Shown here: in pieces, positions 32,564 through 40,390 of the stretch
Numbering within the stretch: the first letter of the stretch is position 1
Layout: the number at the start of each line of letters is the position of its first letter
Assembly: GCA_017991835.1 (NCBI GenBank)
Contig: JAGOPY010000006.1
Location: forward strand, 5,637 to 69,636
Length of the DNA: 64,000 bases
Direction: 5' to 3'
Source: Bacteroidales bacterium
GTDB taxonomy: Bacteria > Bacteroidota > Bacteroidia > Bacteroidales > JAGOPY01
Notes under the pieces: model-generated
Seen by the model: only the letters and a program-made list of their open reading frames with translations
Told to the model about the DNA's origin: nothing
Databases searched by the model: none
Position numbers and translations under genes: made by a program

Positions 32564-34644
32564 TTCCCGCCTTCCTCCGGGTAGCTGATCCTGACGTGGT
32601 AAATATTCTGAAGATTTCTTTTGAAGATCGTTTTTAGCTGGGCGATGTCGCGCAGGGTCAGATTGGCTTCAGCAAGCTGCCCCGAATCGAGCTGGCGGCC
32701 GATCATCCTTTCCACCAGTTCGTCGATGGCTTTATCATCCGGGTTGGTCAGGCTTCGGGATGCGGCCTCCACCGAATCGGCCATCATCACCAGGGCGGTC
32801 TCTTTGGAGAAGGGGATCGGGCCCGGATAGGTAAAGGCCTCTTCATCCAGCCCTTCCTGTGGATTTTCCAGTTTTTGCCTGATATAGAAATACTCCACTT
32901 TCCGGGTACCGTGATGGGTTGTGATGAAATCGATCACCTCCGGCGGTAATTTGTGCTTTTTTGCGATTTCAACGCCGCGGGTCACATGGCGGATGATGAT
33001 CCGCGCACTCTCTTCATGGCTGATCTGGTCGTGGGGATTTATCCCTGACACCTGGTTCTCAATGAAATAAAGCGGCGCCTCTATTTTCCCGATATCGTGG
33101 TAGAGGGCGCCGACCCGCACCAGCTTGCTGTCGCCGCCGATGGCAAACGATGCCTCTTCGGCCAGGTTAGCCACCTGCAGCGAGTGCTGAAAGGTCCCCG
33201 GCGCTTTCCGGGCCAGTTCCCGGAGAAGTTTGTTGTTGCTGTTGCCCAGTTCGATCAGCGTGACGTCGGTAATATAATTGAACGACCGTTCGATCAGGAA
33301 CATCAGCGGGTAAGCAAATAACAGCAAACCGGCATTGCCTGCCATCTGGTAAATATGCCGGATGTGAATGCTATGGAAGTTGCCTTCCTGCATCAGGTTC
33401 AATCCGACATAGATCGCAACATAAGTCAGAAACACCCAGAATGCCGTGTAAAAAAACTGGCTCCGCCTTTCCAGCCTGACAATGCTGATGATCGCCACCA
33501 CCCCGGCTATCAACTGGATAAATACGAACTGGAAACTGTTCGGGGCAATGAAGCCGGTGATAAAGATAGTGATGAGGTGGACGAAAAGCGCCAGGCGTGT
33601 GTCGTAAAACACCCGGATAATCACCGGTACCAGGCATACCGGTACCAGGTAGAAGTAGCTCACTTCATACCTGACGACCATGCTGGCGATAAATACCATG
33701 GAAAAGATAAGCAACAGGATGAGGGCAATACGCTTGTTGTTGGCCAGGATATCCTTGCGGTAACTATAGAGAAAAAGTATCAGGACGAGGATGGATATGG
33801 AGGTCAGGATAGCTTGTCCGCCCGTAATGGCGTACCGGGCTTTGGCAGCCCCCAGGTGTACCTCGTAATTGTTTTTGAGCGATGTCAGGATCCGGAAGTG
33901 ATCGTCGTTGACCCGCGCCCCCCGGGGAATGATCAATTCGCCGCGTTGGACCATGCCTCTGAACGGACTGATGCTTTCGAGCGCTGAGTTTTTCTCAGCC
34001 TCGGTCTTCTCCTTGTCGAAGAACAGGTTGTAGGTAATGGAATTGACCAGGGCATTCCGGAGCGTCTCTGTGTCCTCGCCGCCGAGGCGGTTTAATTTCA
34101 TGGAAATGAAACTGGTGGCTTGCTGTAAAGTGTATACCTTATGCAAAGGTGCCTCCCGGGCTTCGTTCTTTCTCAGGATGTAAACCTCGAAACCGGCCGG
34201 TTTGTTTTCAATCGAAGCATTCAGTTCGATAATGCCCTTGCCGAATAACGAATCCAGGATCGCTAACCCGGTGTTAATCAGGTGTTCTTTCTGCTGATAC
34301 AATGCATTTACGCTCCTATACCTCTCTTTCCATCCGTTTTCAAACGTATTGATGAACAATTGGGCCTGGGAGGAAGCCACAAGCGTGTCGAGGGTAAAAT
34401 ATGGCCTGAGATTCTTTAATGTCTGCTCCTGTTCCGCTTTGATCTCTTCGTCGAACTTGATAATGGCAAAATCAAAAGGCGCATACAAATCGTCGTGCAG
34501 CCAGGGTTTCCCTTTGGCAAACTCGTAGCGGAACTTTCCCTCCTTGGGTAGTACGATCACCAGCAATACCACGGCAAAAACGAATAAACCGATTTTGATC
34601 AGTAACTCGCGGCGGTTTTGATTATTTTGCTTTGGATTGTCCAT
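32560..34644 (-). CDS. 7TM-HD family phosphohydrolase (PgpH-like)
   Basis: The 694-residue protein has one N-terminal membrane helix (about residues 13-29), a long periplasmic domain (about 30-270), about seven helices (about 275-460) and a cytoplasmic HD domain. The HD domain shows HSLQVANLAEEA, the HDIG motif in LYHDIGKIEAP near residue 516, ISHEESARIIIRHV and THHGTRKVEYF. This architecture is that of PgpH, a membrane phosphodiesterase that hydrolyses cyclic di-AMP in Firmicutes. The same substrate is likely here but is not proven by sequence. It is divergent from the NlpC/P60 gene with a 64-base gap. Confidence 0.93.
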   Translation of the reverse strand: MDNPKQNNQNRRELLIKIGLFVFAVVLLVIVLPKEGKFRYEFAKGKPWLHDDLYAPFDFAIIKFDEEIKAEQEQTLKNLRPYFTLDTLVASSQAQLFINTFENGWKERYRSVNALYQQKEHLINTGLAILDSLFGKGIIELNASIENKPAGFEVYILRKNEAREAPLHKVYTLQQATSFISMKLNRLGGEDTETLRNALVNSITYNLFFDKEKTEAEKNSALESISPFRGMVQRGELIIPRGARVNDDHFRILTSLKNNYEVHLGAAKARYAITGGQAILTSISILVLILFLYSYRKDILANNKRIALILLLIFSMVFIASMVVRYEVSYFYLVPVCLVPVIIRVFYDTRLALFVHLITIFITGFIAPNSFQFVFIQLIAGVVAIISIVRLERRSQFFYTAFWVFLTYVAIYVGLNLMQEGNFHSIHIRHIYQMAGNAGLLLFAYPLMFLIERSFNYITDVTLIELGNSNNKLLRELARKAPGTFQHSLQVANLAEEASFAIGGDSKLVRVGALYHDIGKIEAPLYFIENQVSGINPHDQISHEESARIIIRHVTRGVEIAKKHKLPPEVIDFITTHHGTRKVEYFYIRQKLENPQEGLDEEAFTYPGPIPFSKETALVMMADSVEAASRSLTNPDDKAIDELVERMIGRQLDSGQLAEANLTLRDIAQLKTIFKRNLQNIYHVRISYPEEGGK

Positions 34645-34683
34645 GATGCTTACTTCCTGCTGCTAATTTAGAGATTTTAGGTT

Positions 34684-34691
34684 TAAATTTG
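34684..34691 (+). promoter_or_regulatory. -7 box TAAATTTG of the NlpC/P60 gene
   Basis: TAAATTTG fits TAnnTTTG and lies 17 bases before the ATG at 34709, so the leader would be about 10 bases long. Confidence 0.6.
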
Positions 34692-34708
34692 CACGAAATC
34701 ATATTTTT

Positions 34709-35488
34709 ATGATACAATTCGGTTTTTGTGAACTCGCCGTAATTCCTGTCAGGTCCGAACCTTCTGATAAAGCGGAAATGTCGACACAGCTGCTGTTTGG
34801 CGATATATTTAAAGTGAAAGAAATAGCTGGTCCCTGGCTTTTTATGACCAGTTTTTATGACGGTTACGAAGGATGGATCGACCAGAAACAGGCCCGGATG
34901 ATAAACGGGGAAGAATATAAAAGGCTATCCTCAGCCCCATTATTTGTAAACAGGAGAATTCAGGGTGATTCGGTAAAATTGGAAGGACAGCTTGTTTTAT
35001 TGCCGGCCGGATGCAGTTTTTATGATGTTAAAGGACGGGTGATGGCCGTCGAAGACCAGAATTATGTCGTGGAAGGAAATATATTCCCTTTCCGGTTTGA
35101 CAACACTGGCAGCTTAATGGAAACGGCCTTCAGCTATCTATCGGCGCCATATCTCTGGGGAGGCAGGACTTGTTTTGGCCTCGATTGTTCGGGTTTTACC
35201 CAGATCGTCTTTAAACAGCACGGCATCCGGCTTTTCCGGGATGCTTCTCAGCAGGCATCCCAGGGCGAACTCATTCCCTTCCTGAGCGACGGCATGCCGG
35301 GCGATCTCGCCTTTTTCGACAACGAAGAGGGCACTATCACTCACACGGGCATCCTGCTCGATAACCAGAAGATCATTCATTGCAGCGCCAGGGTAAGGAT
35401 CGATGATATCGATCACCAGGGTATCTTCAACCGTGAAAAAATGACCTACACGCACAAGCTGAGGCTGATCAGGCGGGTCACGGGGTAA
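34709..35488 (+). CDS. NlpC/P60 (C40) peptidase with N-terminal SH3-like domains
   Basis: The 259-residue protein has bacterial-SH3-like segments in residues 1-125 (FGFCELAVIPVRSEPSDKAE, then GYEGWIDQKQ). The C40 cysteine peptidase domain has catalytic Cys in GLDCSGFTQ (about 154), His in THTGILLD (about 213) and a polar third residue at the IIHCSARV segment. These enzymes cut D-Glu-diaminopimelate bonds of peptidoglycan peptides. No signal peptide is visible, so it may act on muropeptides inside the cell in recycling, like the dipeptidyl-peptidase VI group. Its end overlaps the WbqC-like gene by 11 bases, tail to tail. Confidence 0.9.
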   Translation: MIQFGFCELAVIPVRSEPSDKAEMSTQLLFGDIFKVKEIAGPWLFMTSFYDGYEGWIDQKQARMINGEEYKRLSSAPLFVNRRIQGDSVKLEGQLVLLPAGCSFYDVKGRVMAVEDQNYVVEGNIFPFRFDNTGSLMETAFSYLSAPYLWGGRTCFGLDCSGFTQIVFKQHGIRLFRDASQQASQGELIPFLSDGMPGDLAFFDNEEGTITHTGILLDNQKIIHCSARVRIDDIDHQGIFNREKMTYTHKLRLIRRVTG

Positions 35489-36110
35489 TAACCACTTTGT
35501 TTAAATAATCTCCGGAAGCAGGGCCGAGATTGAAAATCAGGTCCAGTATGCTCAGGTCAGGGATAAATCCTGTCAGATGACTGAAAACCTGGGGGTATTC
35601 GGGAAAGATTCCGGGTTCTTTCCTGCCCGGCTTCATTTTGGTCCGAAGATCATTGCAACCATCTGCTATCTTAGAGTAATCAACGGTCAGGCTTATCTCC
35701 GGTCTTATCCCCAGTATTTTAATTAAAGCAATAAGAATATTTTGATTATGGATAAGAAGCGAGCTCTCCATCCGGTTGAAGAGCGGGTGCAGCAGGTCGG
35801 CGTAGTAGTAAAAATAGGGCGATGAGCGGTATGCGGTAGCGATGGATTTCCAGTGATGCTGGTGCCAGGGTTCCCGGTAAGAGATCAAAACATCCCGGGT
35901 TAATGTATGATTTCCGTAAGGCTTTGATACCGGAACTACCAGGTTCTGCCTGCCCGAGGAGGTCAGGATCTCACATCGGTTCCGGTAGGTTTGCTTTGGA
36001 AAGGTTTCACAGGCCTCGATCAGAGCATGGTTGCTGCTGAAAAGGCTGGCAAAATAAGAGACCGGCGGGAAATACGCTGTAGGAAGAAGCACATTTCTCG
36101 GGGTTTCCAC
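35478..36110 (-). CDS. WbqC-like family protein
   Basis: The 210-residue protein shows the WbqC signature: an N-terminal LLPTAYFPPVSYFASLF, EACETFPKQTYRNRCEI, VVPVSKPYGN and WHQHHWKSIATAYRSSPYF, followed by a less conserved C-terminal half. WbqC-type proteins sit in O-antigen or other cell-surface loci of some bacteria, but the biochemical role is unsettled. The start is three bases after the stop of the thioredoxin gene, so it is the third gene of a thioredoxin operon. It has no signal peptide. Confidence 0.87.
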   Translation of the reverse strand: METPRNVLLPTAYFPPVSYFASLFSSNHALIEACETFPKQTYRNRCEILTSSGRQNLVVPVSKPYGNHTLTRDVLISYREPWHQHHWKSIATAYRSSPYFYYYADLLHPLFNRMESSLLIHNQNILIALIKILGIRPEISLTVDYSKIADGCNDLRTKMKPGRKEPGIFPEYPQVFSHLTGFIPDLSILDLIFNLGPASGDYLNKVVITP

Positions 36111-36113
36111 AGC

Positions 36114-36485
36114 TTAATTTTTTACTTCCGCTTTCAGGAGAATGTCGTCGATGGCTTTCCGGAAGGTGTCTTTCGGCAGGGCACCCATGGCCATCTGCGG
36201 CTGGCCGTCTTTCGGGCAGAACAACAGCGAAGGGATACTGCGGATACCGAAAACACCGGCCAGTTCCTGCTGCTCTTCCGTGTCTACCTTATATATATTG
36301 ATCTTCCCTTTGTACTCCTCGGCCAGTTCCTCCAGTATCGGGGCTACCATCTTGCACGGTCCGCACCAGTCGGCGTAAAAATCGATCAGGCACGGCAGCT
36401 CTCCGGCAAAATTCCATTCCTTGTTTTTTTCGTAATCAAATACCTTGTTCAGAAAAGTATCTTTTGTCAAATGTTCCAGCTTCAT
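36114..36485 (-). CDS. trxA: Thioredoxin
   Basis: The 123-residue cytoplasmic thioredoxin has the redox site WCGPC in IDFYADWCGPCKMVAP (about residues 36-51) and the cis-Pro loop GIRSIPSLLF. It reduces protein disulfides using thioredoxin reductase. A 13-residue extension before the core (LTKDTFLNKVFDYEKNKEW) is shared with the lipoprotein paralog upstream, so the two arose by duplication. The start codon at 36485 directly abuts five copies of a hexanucleotide repeat. Confidence 0.92.
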   Translation of the reverse strand: MKLEHLTKDTFLNKVFDYEKNKEWNFAGELPCLIDFYADWCGPCKMVAPILEELAEEYKGKINIYKVDTEEQQELAGVFGIRSIPSLLFCPKDGQPQMAMGALPKDTFRKAIDDILLKAEVKN

Positions 36486-36515
36486 GTTAATGTTAATGTT
36501 AATGTTAATGTTAAT
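36486..36515. repeat. Hexanucleotide repeat (GTTAAT x5) abutting the trxA start
   Basis: Five perfect copies (36486-36515) followed by a degenerate copy occupy the bases immediately upstream of the thioredoxin ATG. On the transcribed strand the unit is ATTAAC. Confidence 0.9.
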
Positions 36516-36552
36516 TTTAATGAACTAATGCATATTATTCCCTTTTCCCTGC

Positions 36553-37068
36553 CTACTGTTGCTGCTTCAGCAAGAAGTCATCGATGATCTGTTTATAAGC
36601 CTCTTTCGACATAGCTCCTTTTTGCAACGACGGCTTGCCGGTCATCGGTATAAAGAGCACCGAGGGAAGGCTCTGGATGCCGAATACGGCCGCCAGTTCG
36701 CGCTCATCTTCGGTATCCACCTTATAAATATCAATTTTCCCTTCATACTCGGCGGCCAGTTCCTCCATGATCGGGGCAATCATCCGGCAGGGGCGGCACC
36801 AGTCGGCGTAAAAGTCGACGATTGCCGGCTTATCGCCTTCAAAAACCCATTGCTGCTGGTTCTTTTCGTAATTCATCACCTTGGCTTTAAAAGTCTGGGC
36901 ATTGAGATGAATGGTCTTTCCGGCTGCAGTTTCCTTTTGTTCGTCACCTCCGTCTTTTGTCTGCACGGTGTTGTTTACAGCGGCATTGGCCGGTTTTTCG
37001 TTGGATGTTCCGCTGCAGCTGATGAACAGCAAGGTCGAAAAAATAATGAGATATCCTAGTTTTTTCAT
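36553..37068 (-). CDS. Thioredoxin-fold lipoprotein with CRPC active site
   Basis: I start at the ATG at 37068, because the codons further upstream (TTG at 37098) fall in the -7 promoter box. The 171-residue product has a lipoprotein signal (MKKLGYLIIFSTLLFISC, Cys18), an acidic linker and a thioredoxin domain. The active site is WCRPC in VDFYADWCRPCRMIAP, where classical thioredoxins have CGPC, and the cis-Pro loop is GIQSLPSVLF. A membrane-anchored periplasmic thioredoxin would reduce or shuffle disulfides of envelope proteins. The middle Gly-to-Arg change usually shifts the redox potential. First gene of the trx-trx-WbqC operon. Confidence 0.9.
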   Translation of the reverse strand: MKKLGYLIIFSTLLFISCSGTSNEKPANAAVNNTVQTKDGGDEQKETAAGKTIHLNAQTFKAKVMNYEKNQQQWVFEGDKPAIVDFYADWCRPCRMIAPIMEELAAEYEGKIDIYKVDTEDERELAAVFGIQSLPSVLFIPMTGKPSLQKGAMSKEAYKQIIDDFLLKQQQ

Positions 37069-37095
37069 TTTCTTTTTATTTTTTAAATCATGCGG

Positions 37096-37103
37096 CAAAG
37101 GTA
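37096..37103 (-). promoter_or_regulatory. -7 box TACCTTTG of the thioredoxin operon
   Basis: TACCTTTG on the minus strand fits the consensus and ends 27 bases before the ATG at 37068. It overlaps the alternative TTG start at 37098, which rules that start out. Confidence 0.65.
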
Positions 37104-37175
37104 AAATATATTTTGATATTAAAGCGCATTAGTATCACTATTTTTTTTATTTTTGTCAAAAATTTTTTTACCCGC

Positions 37176-37583
37176 ATGGGATTTGGTTTTAAAGACATAT
37201 CACAGGATATATTAAATAATGTATTGAACGATGAGGACCGCTGCCTGGCATTCATTGCGGAAGAAAAATGGCGCGATGGGTTTGTGTGCCGGAAATGCGG
37301 GCATACAAATTACTGCAAAGGCAAGAAGCCCCATTCCAGGAGATGCACCCGGTGCAAGCAGGAAGAATCGGCCACATCGCACACCATTTTTCATGGCTGC
37401 CATCTGCCGGTTACACAGGCTTTTCGCCTGGCTTACCAGGTTTGTCATAATCCTTCCATCTCAACCTATGAGCTTTCCCGGCAGCTTGAAACCCGCCAGA
37501 TGACATGCTGGAAGCTGAAAAAGAGAATGCTGGAATGCATTGAAACCCAGGGCACCCTCACCGTCATCCCTCCAAACTTATAA
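37176..37583 (+). CDS. Stand-alone IS1595-type transposase N-terminal (zinc ribbon) domain protein
   Basis: I start at the ATG at 37176 (MGFGFKDISQDILNNV); the upstream open codons are AT-rich and not protein-like. The 135-residue product has a zinc ribbon: CRKCGHTNYCKGKKPHSRRCTRC, with the sequence split by typical IS1595 spacing. A helix-turn-helix-like part follows (AYQVCHNPSISTYELSRQL and TCWKLKKRMLECIE). It matches the N-terminal third of IS1595-family transposases, without the DDE nuclease core downstream. No inverted repeats or target duplications are visible. It may be a domesticated DNA-binding protein or a remnant. Confidence 0.75.
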   Translation: MGFGFKDISQDILNNVLNDEDRCLAFIAEEKWRDGFVCRKCGHTNYCKGKKPHSRRCTRCKQEESATSHTIFHGCHLPVTQAFRLAYQVCHNPSISTYELSRQLETRQMTCWKLKKRMLECIETQGTLTVIPPNL

Positions 37584-37600
37584 CTCGCAACCCAAACTCA

Positions 37601-38296
37601 CTAGAGTATTCCCTCATCCGCAAAACTAAAATAGCTGTCGGCACCGACGATCAGGTGATCCAGCACCGGCAGGTCGAGCAGCAGCCCGGCCTCCTTCAGT
37701 TTCCGGGTCAGCCGGATATCCGCTTCACTCGGCTGGGTGTTGCCGCTCGGGTGATTATGGCAGAGGATCAGTGAGCTGGCATTGTGTTCCAGCGACATCT
37801 TGAAGATCTTCTTCGGATCGGCCACGGTACCCGAGATCCCTCCTTCGCTGATATTGACTTTCCGGATGACCCGGTTTGCCCGGTTCAGCAGCAGCACCCA
37901 GAATGATTCATACTGTGCGTCGGCCAGCTCGCCATGGAACAGCTCATACACATCGTGGCTACCGGCCACTTTCTCCCTTGATAGCGCGTCCTGGCTTCGT
38001 TTGCGGTTGCCCAGTTCCAGCGCCGCTATGATCGTCAACCCTTTGGCCTGCCCGATTCCTTTGATCTTGATCAAATCGCTGATCTGGAACCGCGAAAGCT
38101 CCGCCAGGTTTTGCCCGCTTTTGTCCAGGACCCTTTTAGCCAGGTCCACGGCCGACTCATTCCGGTTGCCTGAACCCAGCAGCAAAGCGATCAGTTCGGC
38201 ATTGCTCAGAGCCGATTTGCCTTTCAGCAATAGCTTCTCCCTGGGCCGGTCATCTTCCGACCATTGCTTGATTGGAATTCTTGATTCGTAAAACAT
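37601..38296 (-). CDS. radC: RadC family JAB-domain protein
   Basis: The 231-residue protein has an N-terminal helix-hairpin-helix (DLIKIKGIGQAKGLTIIAALE) and the JAB/MPN metal domain with Glu in NISEGGISGT, and SLILCHNHPSGNTQPSEAD supplying the HxH-x-S-D metal site. RadC was named for DNA repair, but the phenotype was later questioned; a metal-dependent nuclease or protease-like role is possible. It converges with the IS1595-type gene. Confidence 0.93.
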   Translation of the reverse strand: MFYESRIPIKQWSEDDRPREKLLLKGKSALSNAELIALLLGSGNRNESAVDLAKRVLDKSGQNLAELSRFQISDLIKIKGIGQAKGLTIIAALELGNRKRSQDALSREKVAGSHDVYELFHGELADAQYESFWVLLLNRANRVIRKVNISEGGISGTVADPKKIFKMSLEHNASSLILCHNHPSGNTQPSEADIRLTRKLKEAGLLLDLPVLDHLIVGADSYFSFADEGIL

Positions 38297-38403
38297 ACCC
38301 TTTTTTCCTGTTTATCCGGAAAAAGGGCTGAAAATACCCGGTCGTGGTAAAAAAAAGTTTTATGACCCGGATAACAACTTGATTTATAATAACAAATGGA
38401 AAT

Positions 38404-38434
38404 AAAAAAAGCTGCCTGTCGGGCGACAGGCAGC
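38404..38434 (-). terminator. Rho-independent terminator of rpsT
   Basis: On the minus strand GCTGCCTGTC (38434-38425) pairs perfectly with GACAGGCAGC (38420-38411) around loop GCCC, followed by TTTTTTT (38410-38404). It lies 22 bases after the rpsT stop. Confidence 0.93.
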
Positions 38435-38456
38435 CGTAAAACAGTCTGAAAATTCT

Positions 38457-38711
38457 TTATGCGATAGCGTTGACTTTGCGCGTCAGTTTCGACTTCAGGT
38501 TCGCCGCTTTGTTCTTGTGGATGACAGCGCGCTTGGCCATCTTGTCGATCATCGATACCAGCTTGGGCAGTTGGGCAGTCGCCTCTTCCTTTGCTTCAAT
38601 GGATCTGAATTTCTTAATGGCATTACGCATGGTCTTGCCATGGTAACGATTCTGGATTTTCCTGTTTTCATTGGCCCTGATCCTCTTCAGCGCCGATTTA
38701 TGATTTGCCAT
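38457..38711 (-). CDS. rpsT: 30S ribosomal protein S20
   Basis: The 84-residue basic protein starts [16 protein letters not shown] and ends [14 protein letters not shown], both typical of S20, which binds the 5' domain of 16S rRNA. It is a single-gene unit with a strong -7 box (38743-38750) and a strong terminator (38404-38434). Confidence 0.97.
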   Translation of the reverse strand: MANHKSALKRIRANENRKIQNRYHGKTMRNAIKKFRSIEAKEEATAQLPKLVSMIDKMAKRAVIHKNKAANLKSKLTRKVNAIA

Positions 38712-38742
38712 GTTTTAGCGTTTTATATTCCAATTGGGGGTG

Positions 38743-38750
38743 CAAAGGTA
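38743..38750 (-). promoter_or_regulatory. -7 box TACCTTTG of rpsT
   Basis: TACCTTTG on the minus strand fits the TAnnTTTG consensus and ends 31 bases before the rpsT ATG at 38711. Confidence 0.65.
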
Positions 38751-38866
38751 TAGATTATTTTTACAATAGAAAAAGTTTTATGAAAATATTTGAAAAGACT
38801 GGGTGCTGATACCGGAAGCCAAAGGAAAAATTAACGGGTTATGATTATTTTTACCGAAAAAAAAGT

Positions 38867-40390
38867 ATGCATAAAAAGATTGATTTGCTGTTTGCATTAC
38901 TCCTGGTGAGCCTGGCTGCTTTTTCTCAGGATAAAACACCTTCTTTTATAACTGACAGCCTGGATAATTACATCGAACGATCACTCAGGGATTGGAATAT
39001 CCCGGGCGCGGCCGTGGCCGTGGTGCATAACGACAGGGTGGTGGTCACAAAAGGTTATGGTTTTCTTGAAATGGGAAAAAAGGATAAGGTCGACGAAAAC
39101 TCACTTTTCATGATTGCTTCCAATACCAAGGCCTTTACCGGAACGGCGATCGCAATCCTCGAATCGGAGGGTAAGTGCTCGATGGATGACCGGGTGCAGA
39201 AATACCTTCCCGGTTTCCGGATGAAAGACCCCTGGGTGGCGGAGCATCTGACACTCACCGATGTACTGTCGCACCGGATCGGAATGGAGACCTTCCAGGG
39301 TGATTTCATGTACTGGGAATCGGACCTGACCAGCGACCAGGTCGTTGAAAAATTCGGACAGCTTACACCCGTCTACGATTACCGGGCAAAATGGGGCTAC
39401 TGCAACGCCGGCTTCCTCATTGCCGGAATGTGCCTTGAAGCTATGACCGGAGCAAGCTGGGATGCTTTTATCCGAACCCGCTTCCTGCAGCCCCTGGAGA
39501 TGAACCGGACGCTGGCCCTGACAAGCGAAGTGAAAAATGCCACGAACCTGGCCTCCGCTCATACGCTGGTTGATGGCAAACTACAGGTCATTCCGCACTG
39601 CCGGATTGATAATCTGGCTCCGGCTGCCAGCATCAGTTCGTCGGTCAGCGATATGAGCCACTGGCTCATCGCCCTGCTCGACAGCGGCCGTTACAGAGGC
39701 CGGCAGGTCATCCCTTTCAAAGCCATTAAATCGGCGCAAACCCCGCGATCATTCGTGAGAAAAGCCGGCCACCCGTTCAATACCGCCCACTATTCTTTGT
39801 ATGGCCTGGGATGGGATCTGCGCGATTATGAAGGCGTTGAGATCGTGTCGCATACGGGTGGTGTCGATGGATTTGTCACTTCTGTCTCCCTGATCCCGGA
39901 GCAGGACCTGGGGATCGTCGTCCTGACCAATACCGATGCCAACGGCTTTTACGAAGCGCTCAAATGGGAGATCATCGATGCCTACATGGATTTGCCTTAC
40001 CGCGATTATAGCCGGTTCTACCTGAACCGTTACAAATTCTTCCAGGAACAGGACCTGGACCAGGTGAATGCCTGGCGCGATTCGGTTGCGCTGAAACTGC
40101 CTCTTCCGGTTGAAATGAGCCGTTTTGAAGGACGATATGTTGATGAGGTTTATGGCTATGCCGACCTCAAGGCAAAGGGGGATCACCTGGTCATGACTTT
40201 TCAGCATCATTCCGACCTTACGGGAAAACTGGAATATATCGGGAACGAACGTTTTCTCTGTACTTACAGTCATCCGCTCTGGGGGATAAAAGTATTTCCG
40301 TTTGAGATCGTGAATGGCAGCGTTAAATCGTTTACCCTCAGCGTAGCCGATTTTCTCGAGTATACAACTTATGAATTCCGGAAAGAATGA
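38867..40390 (+). CDS. Secreted serine hydrolase, beta-lactamase/penicillin-binding type
   Basis: The 507-residue protein has a signal peptide (residues 1-22, ending AAFSQ) and a class C beta-lactamase-like domain (about 28-390). The SxxK catalytic pair is in IASNTKAFTG (about 83-92), the YxN motif is YCNAGFL (about 183), and the third motif is SHTGGVDGF (about 327). A C-terminal domain (about 420-507) resembles the DUF3471-type lipocalin-like domain. Such proteins are D-Ala-D-Ala peptidases, esterases or D-aminopeptidases; antibiotic resistance should not be assumed. Its 3' end overlaps the glycosyltransferase gene by 22 bases, tail to tail. Confidence 0.9.
   Translation: MHKKIDLLFALLLVSLAAFSQDKTPSFITDSLDNYIERSLRDWNIPGAAVAVVHNDRVVVTKGYGFLEMGKKDKVDENSLFMIASNTKAFTGTAIAILESEGKCSMDDRVQKYLPGFRMKDPWVAEHLTLTDVLSHRIGMETFQGDFMYWESDLTSDQVVEKFGQLTPVYDYRAKWGYCNAGFLIAGMCLEAMTGASWDAFIRTRFLQPLEMNRTLALTSEVKNATNLASAHTLVDGKLQVIPHCRIDNLAPAASISSSVSDMSHWLIALLDSGRYRGRQVIPFKAIKSAQTPRSFVRKAGHPFNTAHYSLYGLGWDLRDYEGVEIVSHTGGVDGFVTSVSLIPEQDLGIVVLTNTDANGFYEALKWEIIDAYMDLPYRDYSRFYLNRYKFFQEQDLDQVNAWRDSVALKLPLPVEMSRFEGRYVDEVYGYADLKAKGDHLVMTFQHHSDLTGKLEYIGNERFLCTYSHPLWGIKVFPFEIVNGSVKSFTLSVADFLEYTTYEFRKE

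Noticed and set aside
38867..40390. Serine hydrolase considered as an antibiotic resistance beta-lactamase
   Set aside because: SxxK, YxN and HTGG motifs are shared by many non-resistance hydrolases and the C-terminal extra domain fits peptidase or esterase members better.
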